Under the pieces are notes generated by a model, which saw only the letters and a program-made list of their open reading frames with translations, was not told the DNA's origin and made no database searches. A stretch of DNA of 64,000 bases from Azolla caroliniana (lineage: Eukaryota > Polypodiophyta), in contig JBHGNT010000010.1 in assembly GCA_043228905.1 (NCBI GenBank), positions 7,936,001-8,000,000 on the forward strand, in the 5' to 3' direction. A program made the position numbers and the translations under genes. Below are positions 1-11,606 of this stretch, piece by piece; positions within the stretch are counted from its first letter, which is position 1; each line of letters starts with the position of its first letter.

Positions 1-2399
1 GTGATCCATGAGACTAAAAGCTACATCTATGTGAATATTATAGGACGTCTTCTTAAATGAAGCAAATGAAACTGCATGTAAACTAGATTGGTCGCTGTAT
101 GTAACAGTAAGGTGTCTATGATTGAAGTACAAGTTGTGATGTAATATACAGGATACACAATATACAAAATAAATAAATTTGAGAGAGACAGGCCCTGAGC
201 AGATCAATCATTAACACTCAGTGGATGATGTTGTATGGTATCAATTTCATCCAGAGTCTGAACTGCAGGGGATTCTGTTTGGTCTCACGCATTGATACTC
301 TGAATTCTACAATGCAGGCAGCATCTTCAATGTGATGAACCATGTATACTGGGGTGCCTGGGTGGGCCAACTGAGTTGTATTTCCAAATTCGTTCCTAAA
401 TGGAAACATCAATGCACTGTGCAACAGAATTTTCTATGCTCAGTTTCAATCTGTATTTCTATATGAGATATTTGACATAATATCTCTATCCCCAGGTCAT
501 ATGATGAAATGAGATCTGTCAATGGTGCATCTAAATCTAATCTATGAGACAGGTGGATATCCATACATCAATGTATTTAGTTTAGGTAGACTTGTGGTGC
601 TAATCTAAGTCTCAAGAAATCCATCATACATAGATCTTTTGAATGTAACAGCTAATAGCTCTGTGATCTTACGCTGGGCATGTTTTTGTGGTGAAACTAT
701 ACAAAATGGGCCTGCATCTTTTCAAATTGTAATGTCCTGCCAAAGCTACACAGCTGGGGTGGATTAATGACTGTCGACCTTTCCCATGAGAGGCCCTATT
801 CTTTGTCTCCTTATTTCTAGAAGGAAAAGAGCCTAATTATTTTATTCCAGCACTCTAAGGAGGGTTCCAAATCCTTCTCTCGAGAGAATGGCATCTTCTT
901 TGATCTCATAATAGATTGGGCAATGATTTATACATAATGTCTGTCTGATTCAATTTCTTTGCTGGCAAAGCTGGCAGATGCAGTTTTATAAAGCTATATG
1001 TTTTTATCATTCATTCTCTATCCTGAGTTCATGAGGTGACGCCCAGACCTGTTGCATACCCTATCACTGTGCTAAGGACATGTGACACTTGCCTCCATAT
1101 ACTTTGCTTGAATAATGGAACCACGTGGGAACATATGTATGAAGAGGAATTATAGTTGACCATCTCTGTGTTTATTTGCACTTTCAGATTGATCCATGTT
1201 GGTTATGTATCAGCTCAGTGATACCTTTCCTGCCGATTCTATTTTTCTCTAATTTATGTCATATCCAAATATGCATAGTCAGCATTATACTCAAATGGTG
1301 GGAATGCATCCATTTATGTGCCATGTACTTGGAACCAATATTTTATTTATAAAGGTCAACTATCGATTTCATCTTCCTATGGCATTTGTATATCTGATAA
1401 AGAGTCCACTGTGGATAGTGATGCCTAGGCAGTTCTAGATTCAATGTACACAAGGCACGACTTGAACAGTTGACACTATAACTATTGGAACTCAGTTCCA
1501 ACTATCTCATGTGATACTTAATATTTTCCTGCTGATCTTGCGAGACAACTTTCACAACTAATGACCTTTTGATGTTTCTCTTATCGATTTCATCTTCCTA
1601 TGGTAGTTGTTTATCTACGCAAGAGTCCACCATGGATAATGATGTGTAGGAAGTTCTAGATTCAAAGTATACAGGCACGATTTGAAAAGGTGCCACCATA
1701 ACTATTGGAACTCAGCTCTAACTATCTCATATGATGGCAAACTGTGGATAGTGAGGCCAGGTAGTTCCCAGATTCAATATATACAAGTCATTGCTTGAAA
1801 AAGTGCCTCTTTGACTATTGGGGCTGCTCCCAAATCATCTCAACTATCTCATGGGGTACTGATGTTTTGCTCCTTATGATGCAGGCAATAATTATAACCA
1901 GTGGCCTTTCTAGATTTCTTCAGTCTTTTGCATTGTCGAGACTTCGTTCCCATATCGCTGCTCCATATAGGAGCGTTGGTATGGCCAATGTTTTTAATTA
2001 TTGTCTGGTCTTGGAACTGTACATAAGCATGTTATTTCTCAAACGACACCAAAGGTGCATGGCATGGGAATTAAAGTTAGTGATTAGAATGATGCTAAAC
2101 ATTAATGAGATTTTGAAGGTAGTTGAAAAGCTTAATACAAAGATCTTATAACACTTATCCGGTTATAATGCATTGTCACTCTCCTTTCACAATCAATACA
2201 ACCGTCTTGTGTGGAGCACCCTAGTCAAAGTTTTCATGACTCCACTTCCCTATTCCATGAGTTACAATGAGATGGTCCTTAGAAATCCTCTCAAATAAAG
2301 GGGGATGCAGACTACATACATATTAATGAGCATTAAAATCCTGAAGTAAAATACAACAAGGTACAAGTACAAGATTTTATATCAGCTTTTAGGTTCGTT
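1..2399. other. AT-rich non-coding stretch upstream of the ZFWD exons
   Basis: No convincing gene is visible on either strand; open frames are short and show no family motif. The stretch could be a long intron or 5' region of the ZFWD gene whose remaining exons begin at 5271, because that gene lacks its N-terminal part here. A diverged repeat occupies 1363-1860 and is listed separately. Confidence 0.5.
1363..1860. repeat. Three diverged, irregular direct repeats
   Basis: A block beginning TATCGATTTCATCTTCCTAT (near 1363) recurs near 1583. A third partial copy of its second half (CTGTGGATAGTGA..., then ...AACTATCTCAT) starts near 1743. The first two copies are about 220 bp apart and the third follows after about 113 bp, so the array is irregular. 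Copies differ by many substitutions, indicating old duplications. No coding function is seen. Confidence 0.6.
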
Positions 2400-3330
2400 T
2401 CACATAAAATAAGAACAAGATAGGGGTAGCTTGTAATTATATGCGGTGTTGGGAAGACCAACGACATCCAGCCTAAAGCATCTATTGTTAGTTAGCTTTA
2501 ATAGGTTAGAATATTCAAGATGTCCTGAGAAAGGTTTGGAAGGAGAAATGGGCTTTGTTAATGTGACCCCAAAATATGCATATGACATTACTGCACTGGC
2601 TGCTATTACATAGATTCTGATGGTCCAATCTGTTCATCCATGAGTTGTATAAAAATGGTAATCTTGGTCTTACCAATATTCACAAAGAGTAGTTCTTCAC
2701 AAAATGCATGTAGATCATTGCGATGTTTATGAAGGCCCTTTAGCATTTAAGATCAAGATAGTATCGTCTGCATGTAGAAGTATGGTATTAGTACTCTGAC
2801 AAGACTTGCACCAGTTTCACGTAATCTATATATGTTATCTGAAATCTCATCATTGTAAAGCCCAAAAAGAGTGGATGATAAAGGGTTTCCTTGTTACCCT
2901 AATGATGTAGGCCGTGTACTGGTCAGCTTGTTTGGTACTCTCCTTTTAAGGTCTGCATCTTTCCTGTCACTGATTCATAAGAGTGTGCAAATCCCCAACT
3001 GCATATCCTTTTGGTGCCTCAATAGTTTGCAGTTGCTACATGAGTTTAGCTCTTGGCAGTGTGTCATAGCGAAACATGTGTAAGAAGCTTCCAAAGTTCA
3101 GTAAAATTCCAATTGGACCACCAAATTTGGAACATTGCATATCCTCTTGGTGCCTCAATAATTTCCTGTCATTGCATGAGTTTAGTGCATGGCGGTGCAT
3201 CATAGTGAAACTGTGTAAGAAACATTCCAAGGGTTGTAAAATTCCAATTGAACATGTGCGTACCTTCCAACACCGGAGAAGTTTTGTGTAAAGCATGAAA
3301 GGTCTACATAAGATATTCAACAATAATTAA
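2400..3330 (-). pseudogene. Decayed non-LTR retrotransposon (LINE) reverse transcriptase
   Basis: Read on the minus strand in shifting frames, 2910-2620 gives a recognisable RT palm: QGNPLSSTLFGLYNDEIS (normally QGCPLSPTLFGLYIDEIS), then LLHADDTILI (normally LLYADD), then GLHKHRNDLHAFCEE and VNIGKTKITIF. Downstream, 2588-2500 gives YAYFGVTLTKP, the YLGVTF block that follows RT in this family. Upstream, 3330-3030 encodes DTLPRAKLMQQLQTIEAPKG-like RT fragments. Stops and frameshifts are frequent (for example a TAA inside the GxxQGNP block), so it is dead. The catalytic Y-A-D-D has become H-A-D-D. The exact LINE clade cannot be assigned by eye. Confidence 0.75.
3002..3262. repeat. 136-bp tandem duplication inside the LINE relic
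   Basis: The unit beginning CATATCCTTTTGGTGCCTCA at 3002 is repeated at 3138 (CATATCCTCTTGGTGCCTCA). Both units share the GTAAAATTCCAATTG block. The two units differ by roughly 15-20 percent by eye, so the duplication is old. It repeats part of the RT fingers region of the minus-strand relic. Confidence 0.75.
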
Positions 3331-4525
3331 TTGTAGGCATATTCAACTCAAGGTAAATAGCCCTCCCAAATTTCTTTATACTCTGAAACATGGCATTTGA
3401 GCAAATTCAAAATAGTAAAATTGGTTTCTTCTGATTGTCTATCTGTTTGTAAATAGTTTGTGAGCAAATCCAAAATAGTAGAATTGTCCTTTTCTGACTA
3501 TCCTTCTGTTTGTTGATGAATAGAAGATAACAACCACTTAAAGGTAGTATGCATGTTCTCAAATAAATCCCTCCAAAATAGACTTGTTATCCATGGTTCT
3601 TGGTCAGTGACTGTAACAACTGTATCCCATGGTACTTGAAGATATTATGTATAAACACTCTGATCATGTGTTATGGCCTTGCGAACTAGCTACTTATGGT
3701 AGCTCATATCGCATCATTTCCTGTTTGTGATCTCAGAAAATAAAAAATAGCCATGCTTTCACATTTTTCATTTGGAATTGGTAAATGCTGCAATGATCCT
3801 GATTTTTTTCCTATGATATTTTACTTTTTGACAAATTATGCATGTTCTTATGAATGTTTTAACATCCTGATATATAACTTCCCAACAAATAAAGTCTCGA
3901 CTTTTTTCACTGTGGTGTCAATTCCATGGTATCCTGCATAAGATGAACCAAGATTGCAACCAAAACTTTAGGCCTTAATTAATCCGTGAGACATACATTT
4001 CCATGTGCCACAAGAAACTTATCTTTGAGGTTACAATACTCATGGTGCTATCAACGAGCTAGCTGGTCATATGTTCATCGAAAATCATCACCCTGTGCAT
4101 ATTTCTCCTTCATATTCATCTACTCGGGATGATAGGCTATAGACACTGGTGATATGTGTCGTCTTCTTGATAATTTATCAGCTACTACATGCACAATTTG
4201 AAAGTGAAACGTTGGCAAGAAATTTATCCATCACATGCACTTTCTAGATAATTTTGCCCATGTGAGAAAATATTATTAACTTTGATGATGTATCGACCCT
4301 ATAAAATCAGTACCTAGGAGGTAATGTTTCCAGCTGGAAAGATTGTGAATTGTGGGTGATAGTTTTTTAAAATTAACCTGGTAAACTGGCTGAGGCTGTG
4401 AAAATGCTCTTCTCCTGTATGATACTACTCAGCAAATCTGCATTAAAGCAACATTAATGCTGTTGCCGCATACATAAATCTAACCAGATGTAGCTTTGCA
4501 AGATCTGATAGTTTTAGAAGTAGTT

Positions 4526-4527
<2 letters not shown>
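3331..4527. other. AT-rich stretch with no recognisable gene
   Basis: No open frame with a family motif is seen. Two short related segments (TAGTTTGTGAGCAAATCCAAAATAGTA near 3456 and an earlier variant near 3396) suggest another small local duplication. The stretch lies between the LINE relic and a GA microsatellite and is plausibly intronic or 5' flank of the ZFWD gene. Confidence 0.5.

Positions 4528-4557
<30 letters not shown>
4528..4557. repeat. (GA)15 microsatellite
   Basis: A perfect GA dinucleotide tract lies just upstream of the first hAT-like element. A second GA tract lies at 5232-5256 on the other side of that element. Confidence 0.95.
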
Positions 4558-4559
<2 letters not shown>

Positions 4560-4569
4560 TAGTGCTGGT

Positions 4570-5184
4570 TACCAATGGGAATGGTTTCGGCTCAAATCGA
4601 ACCAAACCGTTAAGCTGTGGTTTAACGGTTTATTGGTTTCAAAAAAATTTAATGGTTTGGTTTGTTTGTTTGGATTGTTAATAAACGGTTCGGTTTTGGT
4701 TCGATTTGGTTTTAGAACTCGGGTTTATAGGTTTAAATGGTTTGGTTTAAAGGTTTTGTTGGTTTTTGGTTAACTTTTTTTTTCACCTTAATAGTTTATT
4801 AATTTAATGGTTTAATTAATGGTTTTTTATTGATTTGATTAATTTATCTTAAATGCTTATTTAATTTAATGGTTTAATTAAAGTTTCTTTTATTGATTTA
4901 ATCAATTGAACTTAAATGCTTATTTAATTTAATGTATTTTTATTTATTTAAAATTTTAATTAGTTTGACTTAAATGCTTAGGTTTAAATTTTTTATTAAA
5001 TGGTTTGTTTTGGTTTCAACTTTTCCCTAAATGGTTTGGGTTTACCTTTTCGTGAACAGTTTGGTTTAAATGGCTTGAGAGTTCATAAATGGTTTGGTTT
5101 GGTTTTTGTTTTATATAAATGGTTCGGTTTGGTTTCTTTGCTTTGGAACCAAACCGAACCAAAACTGAACTGTGCCCATTGCTA
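4570..5184. mobile_element. hAT-like non-autonomous element, copy 1
   Basis: The element is about 615 bp, starts TACCAATGGGA and ends TCCCATTGCTA-like (GCCCATTGCTA), an imperfect terminal inverted repeat. It is flanked by GTGCTGGT (4562-4569) and GTGCTAGT (5185-5192), a 7/8-matching 8-bp duplication typical of hAT transposons. Inside are many variants of AATGGTTTGGTTT and an AT-rich core (TTAATTTAATGG...). Copies at 34209-34764 and 42980-43628 share the termini. It has no coding capacity. It lies in what appears to be ZFWD intron or upstream DNA. Confidence 0.8.
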
Positions 5185-5231
5185 GTGCTAGTAGTGTAAA
5201 CGACGTACCACTAGGGTAAGCTAATTACAAT

Positions 5232-5256
5232 AGAGAGAGAGAGAGAGAGAGAGAGA
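5232..5256. repeat. (GA)n microsatellite beside a splice acceptor
   Basis: A GA tract of about 25 bp ends 14 nt before the AG of the first visible ZFWD exon. It occupies the place where a pyrimidine-rich tract is normally expected. Confidence 0.9.
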
Positions 5257-5270
5257 TGTTGTCATTGCAG

Positions 5271-7572
5271 TGTTCCACTACAGTGTCAGTGGGAGGCGAT
5301 GTTGGTTGTCTTCTTGCAGAATCTGGCTGGCTTTTTATTGGCATTCCAAATGAAGTGAAGGTATCAACTTGTTGATCAATTCACTGACATCTATGTATAA
5401 TTTTGCACACCCAATATGATGGGACATTCATGCACAAATTTTTCAGGCATTAAATCTGCAGACTAACTCAGAGCAAAGGTTGGAAGGCCCAAAGGGTCAA
5501 GTCCATGCTTTGGCAGTCTTCAATGATATGCTTCTAGCTGGTGCTCATGTATGTTTCTTTTGGGCTGCCATAATTTTAAATTTCTTGCCAATGGGTTTTC
5601 TTATTTTCAGACCGCAACATGTAGCTTAGTATTTAAGGCTGATGTGGAAATTGATTTATTTGTAGGATGGGAATATATTAGCTTGGAAATTCAATGTAAT
5701 TGCGAACATGTTTCAACCTGCGGCGACTTTGTGGGGTCATGCTGGAGGAGTTCTTACCTTGGAAGTTGCAGATGGAAGGTTGTACTCTGGGTCAATGGAT
5801 AACACAATCAAGGTATTACTTTGTAAGCTATGTGCAAATGTGCATAAATAGTTGCTTTATAGTATTTTTTGTACTTTTGCATATAGTTAAAACAGTTTGT
5901 CATGTTGGGAAGGATGTCATTCTATATATGTATATGAAGGGTCGGGAATGTAATTTTAATTTTCCTTTTTCTATGACTATTTACTGTCAAAATGTAGTGA
6001 AATGATGATAATGTTAATATTTTTTGTAAATTCAGAAATGATATCAAAACAGTTTATAGGAACTTGTGCTATTGATAGAAAACAAAATGCGTGTCCTGCT
6101 GCAGACAGGTGGTGAAGCCTTTAACAAACTTTACTTATTTTGTAAAACCCAAGAGGAGACCACATATTAGTTGTCTCATAGCCCATCTATATGTCCCTTA
6201 GAGACAATAATAGATCATTAATAAAGAAGTCAATTTCCATCTTAACGTGAACTAATAGTTTCAAATGGATGTGCTGAAATAGGTTTGGGATTTGAATACC
6301 GGCCATTGTATACATACATTGCAAGCACATACAAATGTTGTTATGGGACTCCTCTGCTGGAATCAGTATCTGATTTCTGGATCTCTGGATGGCACTGTGA
6401 AAGTAAGATTTTGCTATACTATTCTTGGGTAAAACTGGGTTTTGAACTTCACTAAATTAGTATTTCGAGACTTCTCATTTTCAGGTATGGACTCCAAATC
6501 AGAGTGGAACTTATGAGGTCCATTTTACCTATCCAAAAGATTCTGGAACTACTGAGAATATGGATGTGAGTTAACTTTGAGCCACTATCATTTTTCTCAT
6601 TTATCTTTGAGTTAATTTTTTCTTGTTTTTATAGCAATTGATCAGAGGGTTTTTATAGCTAAATCCAATGCAGGATAATAGTTTACAGTTAAGATTCAAG
6701 GGGTAGTGACATGCTGCGGTCATGGATGTTTGGTTACTATGACTTAGCCCACCAGATACCTATTATTTTCACAGTATGGATACCATGTGATTTATCAGAA
6801 AGTTTGGTACAATACGACAAACAGAGCATATTTTGGCTTTGAACATGATCGCGATGACTTACTAACAGTTAACATCTAAAGTTGCTGCTTAGATGTGGCA
6901 GTCTTAGAGGCGTATGTGGGGACAGTATTTGTAGCTAGTGTTGATTATGAAGCTCTATGTTGGTTAGTTGGAATCAAACTTGATAGAAATGTGGCCATGT
7001 TCCTGCCGGACTAGTTGTTATAAATATCATAAAGGCACTTGGCACATTGAAATGAAAATGTGGCCATGTTCCTGCCGGACTAGTTGTTAATGATGTCTGA
7101 TGCTTTTCACTATATGAATTTTTTTTCCCTAGTTCAGTCTGTGGATGATTCAAGTTTGTAAATTATTTGTAGATATTCATTCTTTCGGATTTGTAGGTTC
7201 ACCTTCAATGTAATTCAGGCTTATCCCAAAGGTTTTTGTTTTATCCAGGGAGTTCTAGCATTTTGTGGCTTTGTGGACAACCAGAACAAGCATATACTGC
7301 TATGCTCATTAAATGATAATACTGTTCGCATTTTGGAGTTGCCATCGTATGTGTGGAATATATATGCATATACCTAACATTTCTTGAAGGTTGTAAATAA
7401 AACCAATTTGTAAAAGTATATGATGAGGTTTGCCAATGCATGAAACAGGTTTACAGAGAGAGGGATCCTATACTCAAAAGATGAGGTTCGAGCACTTCAT
7501 GTGGGACCTGGTGGATTAATTTTCTCTGGAGACAATGCTGGGGGTGTCAAAGTATGGAAGTGGGCACCATAG
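5271..7572 (+). CDS. ZFWD-type CCCH zinc finger/WD40 protein, C-terminal seven exons
   Basis: Seven exons read continuously after removing GT-AG introns: 5271-5360, 5447-5548, 5666-5812, 6283-6402, 6485-6565, 7249-7346, 7449-7572 (TAG). All junctions are phase 0 except the last, which splits a serine codon. Together they encode 253 aa of WD40 propeller: GGDVGCLLAESGWLFIGIPN, then LAVFNDMLLAGAHDGNILAW, LYSGSMDNTIKVWDL, YLISGSLDGTVKVWTP, HILLCSLNDNTVRI and finally LIFSGDNAGGVKVWKWAP. This order and the WKW ending match plant ZFWD proteins, which bind RNA through N-terminal CCCH fingers. The CCCH fingers and first WD repeat are not found in the 5.2 kb upstream. Either a long intron separates them or this is a 5'-truncated gene. 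Exon boundaries are inferred from homology recalled for the family, without transcript support. Confidence 0.85.
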
Positions 7573-9295
7573 TTTGCAATAAAAACAAGATTTTTCAGTG
7601 TTAGTAAGTTAACAAAGTGGCCATATGCCACACTGATACATGGACTGCTGCACTTTACTTCCTAGCTTCCAAGTAGGAAGATAAATTGTGTCTGGAATAG
7701 TTTTGGCAAGTGAAATATTGAGGACCAGGAGATGATGCGAAATAGTGGTGAATCTCTAAGAGTTGGTCACTTGGTATACGGGACTTTGTTGCAGCAGACA
7801 ATGTGTTGGTCTTAGCATGTTGCTGGAAAGTTGCGGCTTCATATAAATAGGACACCTTGAAGCTAAGCCTCGATATTAAATGGGTTGGTTGATCTTTCTG
7901 TTGTGTGTTATGAACACTTAAAGCACTTCATCCTTTCAGCATGAATGGTATACATTTTCAAACAGAATGATATGCCATTTGGAGGCATTGGAAGTTTTTC
8001 CGGAGTTCCATTGTAATGTGATATGGTTTTCTGATAGTATGCTTTCGAAACCAAACCTCAGCTTATAAAAAGCCGGTTCAGTTTCTAGGCTTGTATGACT
8101 TGATTTTTTTTATTCATTACATTGGAGTCACATGTTATCAATAGACTTCTAGTCATGACCACCATAGCTAGCTATTGTAAACCTCTTGGTGTACCTTCAA
8201 TTTTGTGGCTATATAATTTACTGGTCCTTGTCTTACTTGTAATTTGTTCTCTTCTGTTCCATCCAACCTGGAAGTCCCAACTAAAAATAGGATTAGGCAT
8301 TTGATCGGCATTCTTTGGAAGGAATACTGAATATAACTAAACATGAATGGCAACTGAAGGAATGATATGGAAGTATCGTTACAATGCATGTGAGATGGTT
8401 AAAACCAAAAAAAGAGTAAGAGAATTGTAAGCCATTATTTCTATGAGAATCGTAAGTTATTATTTCAATGCTTTTTGTGACATGTTTCATACAAGACACT
8501 ATTCTTAAAACCTTTTGTGTTTTCATTGCTGTCCATTTGAGATCCTTAAACGAAGCAATTCTGGGATCCATTGTTTCTTGTGATGAGGTCTGAGTGTAAA
8601 TTTGTGAATGCCGTATGGTTGTGTAGGACCATTTATTTACTATTATTATATTGGGGAAAATTTAATGTATACTGAATAGGAACATGTTTTGTTATAAGAC
8701 ATACTTATTAGCACTACATATACTCATCCTGGATGAGAATGTCATCGATACACTATTATCTGGAACAAAATTTGCTGTTCCTTCTATGCAAATTTCAGAT
8801 TGCATTCATTCAATGCTATCTTCAGATTACATTCTCCAACAGTCCGATTGCTAACTATTTTGATGACCCTGTGAGATCAGTGAGACCAAATGATTTGGAT
8901 GAAATTTAATGGGGACAAAATAAAGATATTGAAGAATGTTGCTATGAGAGAATTTATATTTATCTGATTCAAACGTCTGCACAAGGATTTTTGCTGCTGT
9001 TAGGGAAAGGTGGTATCCTTCAGTAAAGGCGGAGAGTAGGTGCGTGCATTGAAGCTTAGGTTGTTGGAACAAGAACTGGTCTTATATCTTGGTCGTCTTT
9101 TGGAGCATAGAAAGTTTGCGAAAGCAAGCCAATCCTTGATTACTTGATGGTTGAAAACATTGTCACCTTGCTGTTAGAGTATAGAAGTTTCAAATTTAGT
9201 AGAAGAAAAGGATTAATGATGGCGAAGATTTAAAGATCCGTGCTTTTTTTATATTTATGGATGGTCAAAAACAAAATGAATGCATAACGGGAAAA
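7573..9295. other. Intergenic, ZFWD 3' side to tRNA-Gly
   Basis: The first few hundred bases are presumably ZFWD 3' UTR. Beyond that no coding, RNA or transposon signature was recognised. The region is AT-rich and its open frames are all under 100 codons without motifs. Confidence 0.5.
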
Positions 9296-9366
9296 TGCAC
9301 TGGCCGGGAATCGAACCCGGGTCTGTACCGTGGCAGGGTACTATTCTACCACTAGACCACCAGTGC
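9296..9366 (-). tRNA. tRNA-Gly (anticodon GCC)
   Basis: The minus strand folds as a complete 71-nt cloverleaf. The acceptor stem GCACTGG pairs with CCAGTGC, followed by discriminator A. The D-arm/A-box is TGGTCTAGTGG, the anticodon stem GTACC/GGTAC carries loop CTGCCAC (anticodon GCC), and the T-arm/B-box is GGTTCGATTCC. There is no intron and CCA is not encoded. A TTTT Pol III terminator follows immediately on the minus strand (9292-9295). It decodes GGC and GGU glycine codons. The acceptor stem differs from the commonest plant version I recall (GCACCAG/CTGGTGC) by paired changes, so pairing is preserved. Confidence 0.96.
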
Positions 9367-9384
9367 TTTATGGTACCCTCATCA

Positions 9385-9600
9385 CAAATTGCACTATATT
9401 TTAAGTATATAAAAAAACAAGTGATATTCATTCTTTGCTATGCCTTCATCACAAAACCTTACACGTCCCTATATTTTATTCATTACATATTTTGCAAATT
9501 GCACTATATGTTGAGCATGTAAAAAACAAGTGATATTCATTCTCTGCTATGCCTTCATCACAAAACCTTACACGTCCCTATATTTTACACATTTTTATGC
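9385..9600. repeat. 110-bp tandem duplication next to tRNA-Gly
   Basis: GCACTATATTTTAAGTATAT (9391) recurs as GCACTATATGTTGAGCATGT (9501). In both units it is followed by CAAGTGATATTCATTC and CAAAACCTTACACGTCCCTA. The period is 110 bp and the copies are nearly identical, so it is younger than the other duplications nearby. No function is evident. Confidence 0.85.
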
Positions 9601-9839
9601 CATAATGTAACTTCAATGTCTACCTTTGTGTGATTGAGTGTGAGGGCTCTCTGAGAATTAATTCTCATTTTGGTAGAGAGGCAAGGTTGAATATCATCAA
9701 TAGTAATTCTTGCCTTATATTGCGCCCAATGTTCAGCTGGATGTTTACAATGTAATATTCTAACTTTTTCCTTTTTAATATCTTCCCGCTACTTCCTTAC
9801 CTTTTGTCAATAATTACATATTGCATAAGCATCACTTGA

Positions 9840-10650
9840 AAGCTCTAAGAGATCTTCCACGCCCATCTTTTTAACCGTTTTTTATGTCACCTCCTTGAAT
9901 TTTCTAATGCCAATATCTTTATGGGTTGAACACTTGTTTCATAGAGGAGGTGGTGAATTTAGCTCTCAATTGATTCCTTAAAAATATCTTTTGACTCTTC
10001 CCAATCTCATTCCATGCCTTACGAGGGATAATGTCACCCCACACTTCTATTCCATAATCAAGATTTGAGTTACCATGGCATTAAATAATATTGGTTTCAC
10101 TTCCCATCCATGAGTATCACTTTAATCAATGTATTGCTTGTCCAACATATAATAATTTTTTATATGAGCGTGAACCCTACACTCAAAGCATACACTTCAT
10201 TTATTTAGAGTGGGTATATGAATACCAAGACACTTAAAGCTTTGCACAAATTGTACATGGTCTCCTTTATATATAAGTATAGGGGATGAGCATGTTCCAA
10301 CATGTTCATTATTTTCTATGTGTATAATCTATCAAGTGGCAAAAGCCATGTTCTTATGCTAGAAAAGTTTATGTATATATTAACATACATGATTTTAGGT
10401 GCATAAATGGGAGCAATCCATGAGAACTTTATGAATAGCAAGACAATTAAAACTTTGCACAAATTTTACATTGTCTCCCTTATATGTAAACATAGGGTAT
10501 GAGCATGTTCCAACATGTTCATTATTTTCGATGTGTATGATCTATCAAGTGGTAGAAACCATATTCTTATGCTATAAATGTTTATATTTATATTAACATA
10601 CATGCTTTTAGGTGCATAAATGGGAGCAATCCATGAGAACTTCATAAAGT
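9840..10650 (-). pseudogene. Decayed non-LTR retrotransposon, RT C-terminal side
   Basis: Minus-strand reading gives fragments in the order expected downstream of a LINE RT: VGTCSSPILIYKGDHVQFVQ, then SFKCLGIHIPTLNK (the YLGI block), HGWEVKPILFNAMVTQILIM (a W-E-V-K..LFNAMV block) and GDIIPRKAWNEIGKSQKIF (a VWGxxI..AWNEIEK block). Several stops and frame changes break the reading, so it is a relic. It may be the same family as the relic at 2400-3330, in the same orientation but separated by the ZFWD exons and tRNA. An internal 213-bp duplication is listed separately. Confidence 0.65.
10218..10650. repeat. 213-bp tandem duplication within the second LINE relic
   Basis: ATGAATACCAAGACACTTAA at 10218 recurs as ATGAATAGCAAGACAATTAA at 10431. 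Both copies continue through CTTTGCACAAATT, GAGCATGTTCCAACATGTTC and GGGAGCAATCCATGAGAACT. Divergence is roughly 8-10 percent by eye. It duplicates the YLGI-block part of the relic. Confidence 0.85.
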
Positions 10651-11146
10651 ATGCCTTACTTCAAAAGGAACTTTACATCCATCATACGAGAGAATATATG
10701 ATTATTGTTTGGTTATTGTGGAAAATAATGGGTATTTAGTCATGGTAAGAAAAGATTGAGCAATTTATGAATGTGAGAATCCCTTTTTGGTGTTAAAAGT
10801 TTGAAGGAACACAACCTACCTATAGATATATTTATTCTACACTTATTATTGAGTTTAAATATTTGTGTTATGTCACAAAGGATGCTTCTCATGTAGTTTA
10901 ATGTTTTTGTTTGATGCCTTGGTGGCTTTTCGTCAATCATAGCATGCTTGAGCATCAATTGTTGTGTTTTGCCCTTTGATCATGGAGATGAAGAATAGTT
11001 AGCTTCTAGCCCATTACCATACATGAAGATGCATGTTTGTACACACACCAACACAACATATATATGTGTTTGCATGCACTAATCACATTTTTGTATCTAT
11101 TAGAAAAATGAATATATAGGGCGAAAAGAGTTTGATAAAGATTAAT
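10651..11146. other. Intergenic stretch before Copia-A
   Basis: Nothing coding is recognised. An imperfect AC/AT-rich tract lies at 11041-11076. The stretch ends in TTAAT (11142-11146), the left target-site duplication of Copia-A. Confidence 0.5.
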
Positions 11147-11606
11147 TGTTGAGAATCAAGTTCAACCTAACATTGTGTGTGAACACACCCTTCAAGAATC
11201 TATGAGCACTCAAAGGTCAAGAGTCACACCACTCTACACATTAACTATGTGTTATAGAATCATATGCAATGACATGTAACTAATGAGTTCCATATCGCCC
11301 CATGACTAATGAGTCTTCACATTCCCCAAGAGAGAGTGGTTGTTATAGTTAGTTAATAAAGAGAGAGGGTGACTATATATATAAAGCACCCTCCTCTTAC
11401 TTCATACTAATTCAGTTGTGACTCCTTGTAATGCTACCTTTTATATTTGTTATTCTCCTTGTTAATATACACCTTCTCCTTGAGTACTTCATTTTTCTTT
11501 CACCTATTCATCTTGTGTTTTCTCTTCTCTCATCTCTTTCCTCTCACACATATAGACATAACACACATCTCTTCCACTACACAAGAAACATATCCGATTC
11601 TTTACA
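11147..11606 (+). repeat. Copia-A 5' LTR and primer binding site
   Basis: The LTR starts TGTTGAGAATCAAG and ends GATTCTTTACA. A TATATATATAAAG stretch near 11374 is a likely TATA region. The primer binding site TGGTATCAGAATG begins at 11607 and differs from the classic TGGTATCAGAGC near its end. The partner LTR at 24394 has the same length. Confidence 0.92.

Noticed and set aside
218-424. 68-codon minus-strand frame that looked exon-like
   Set aside because: Composition is protein-like, but I recognise no family and see no convincing splice context; not enough to call a gene.
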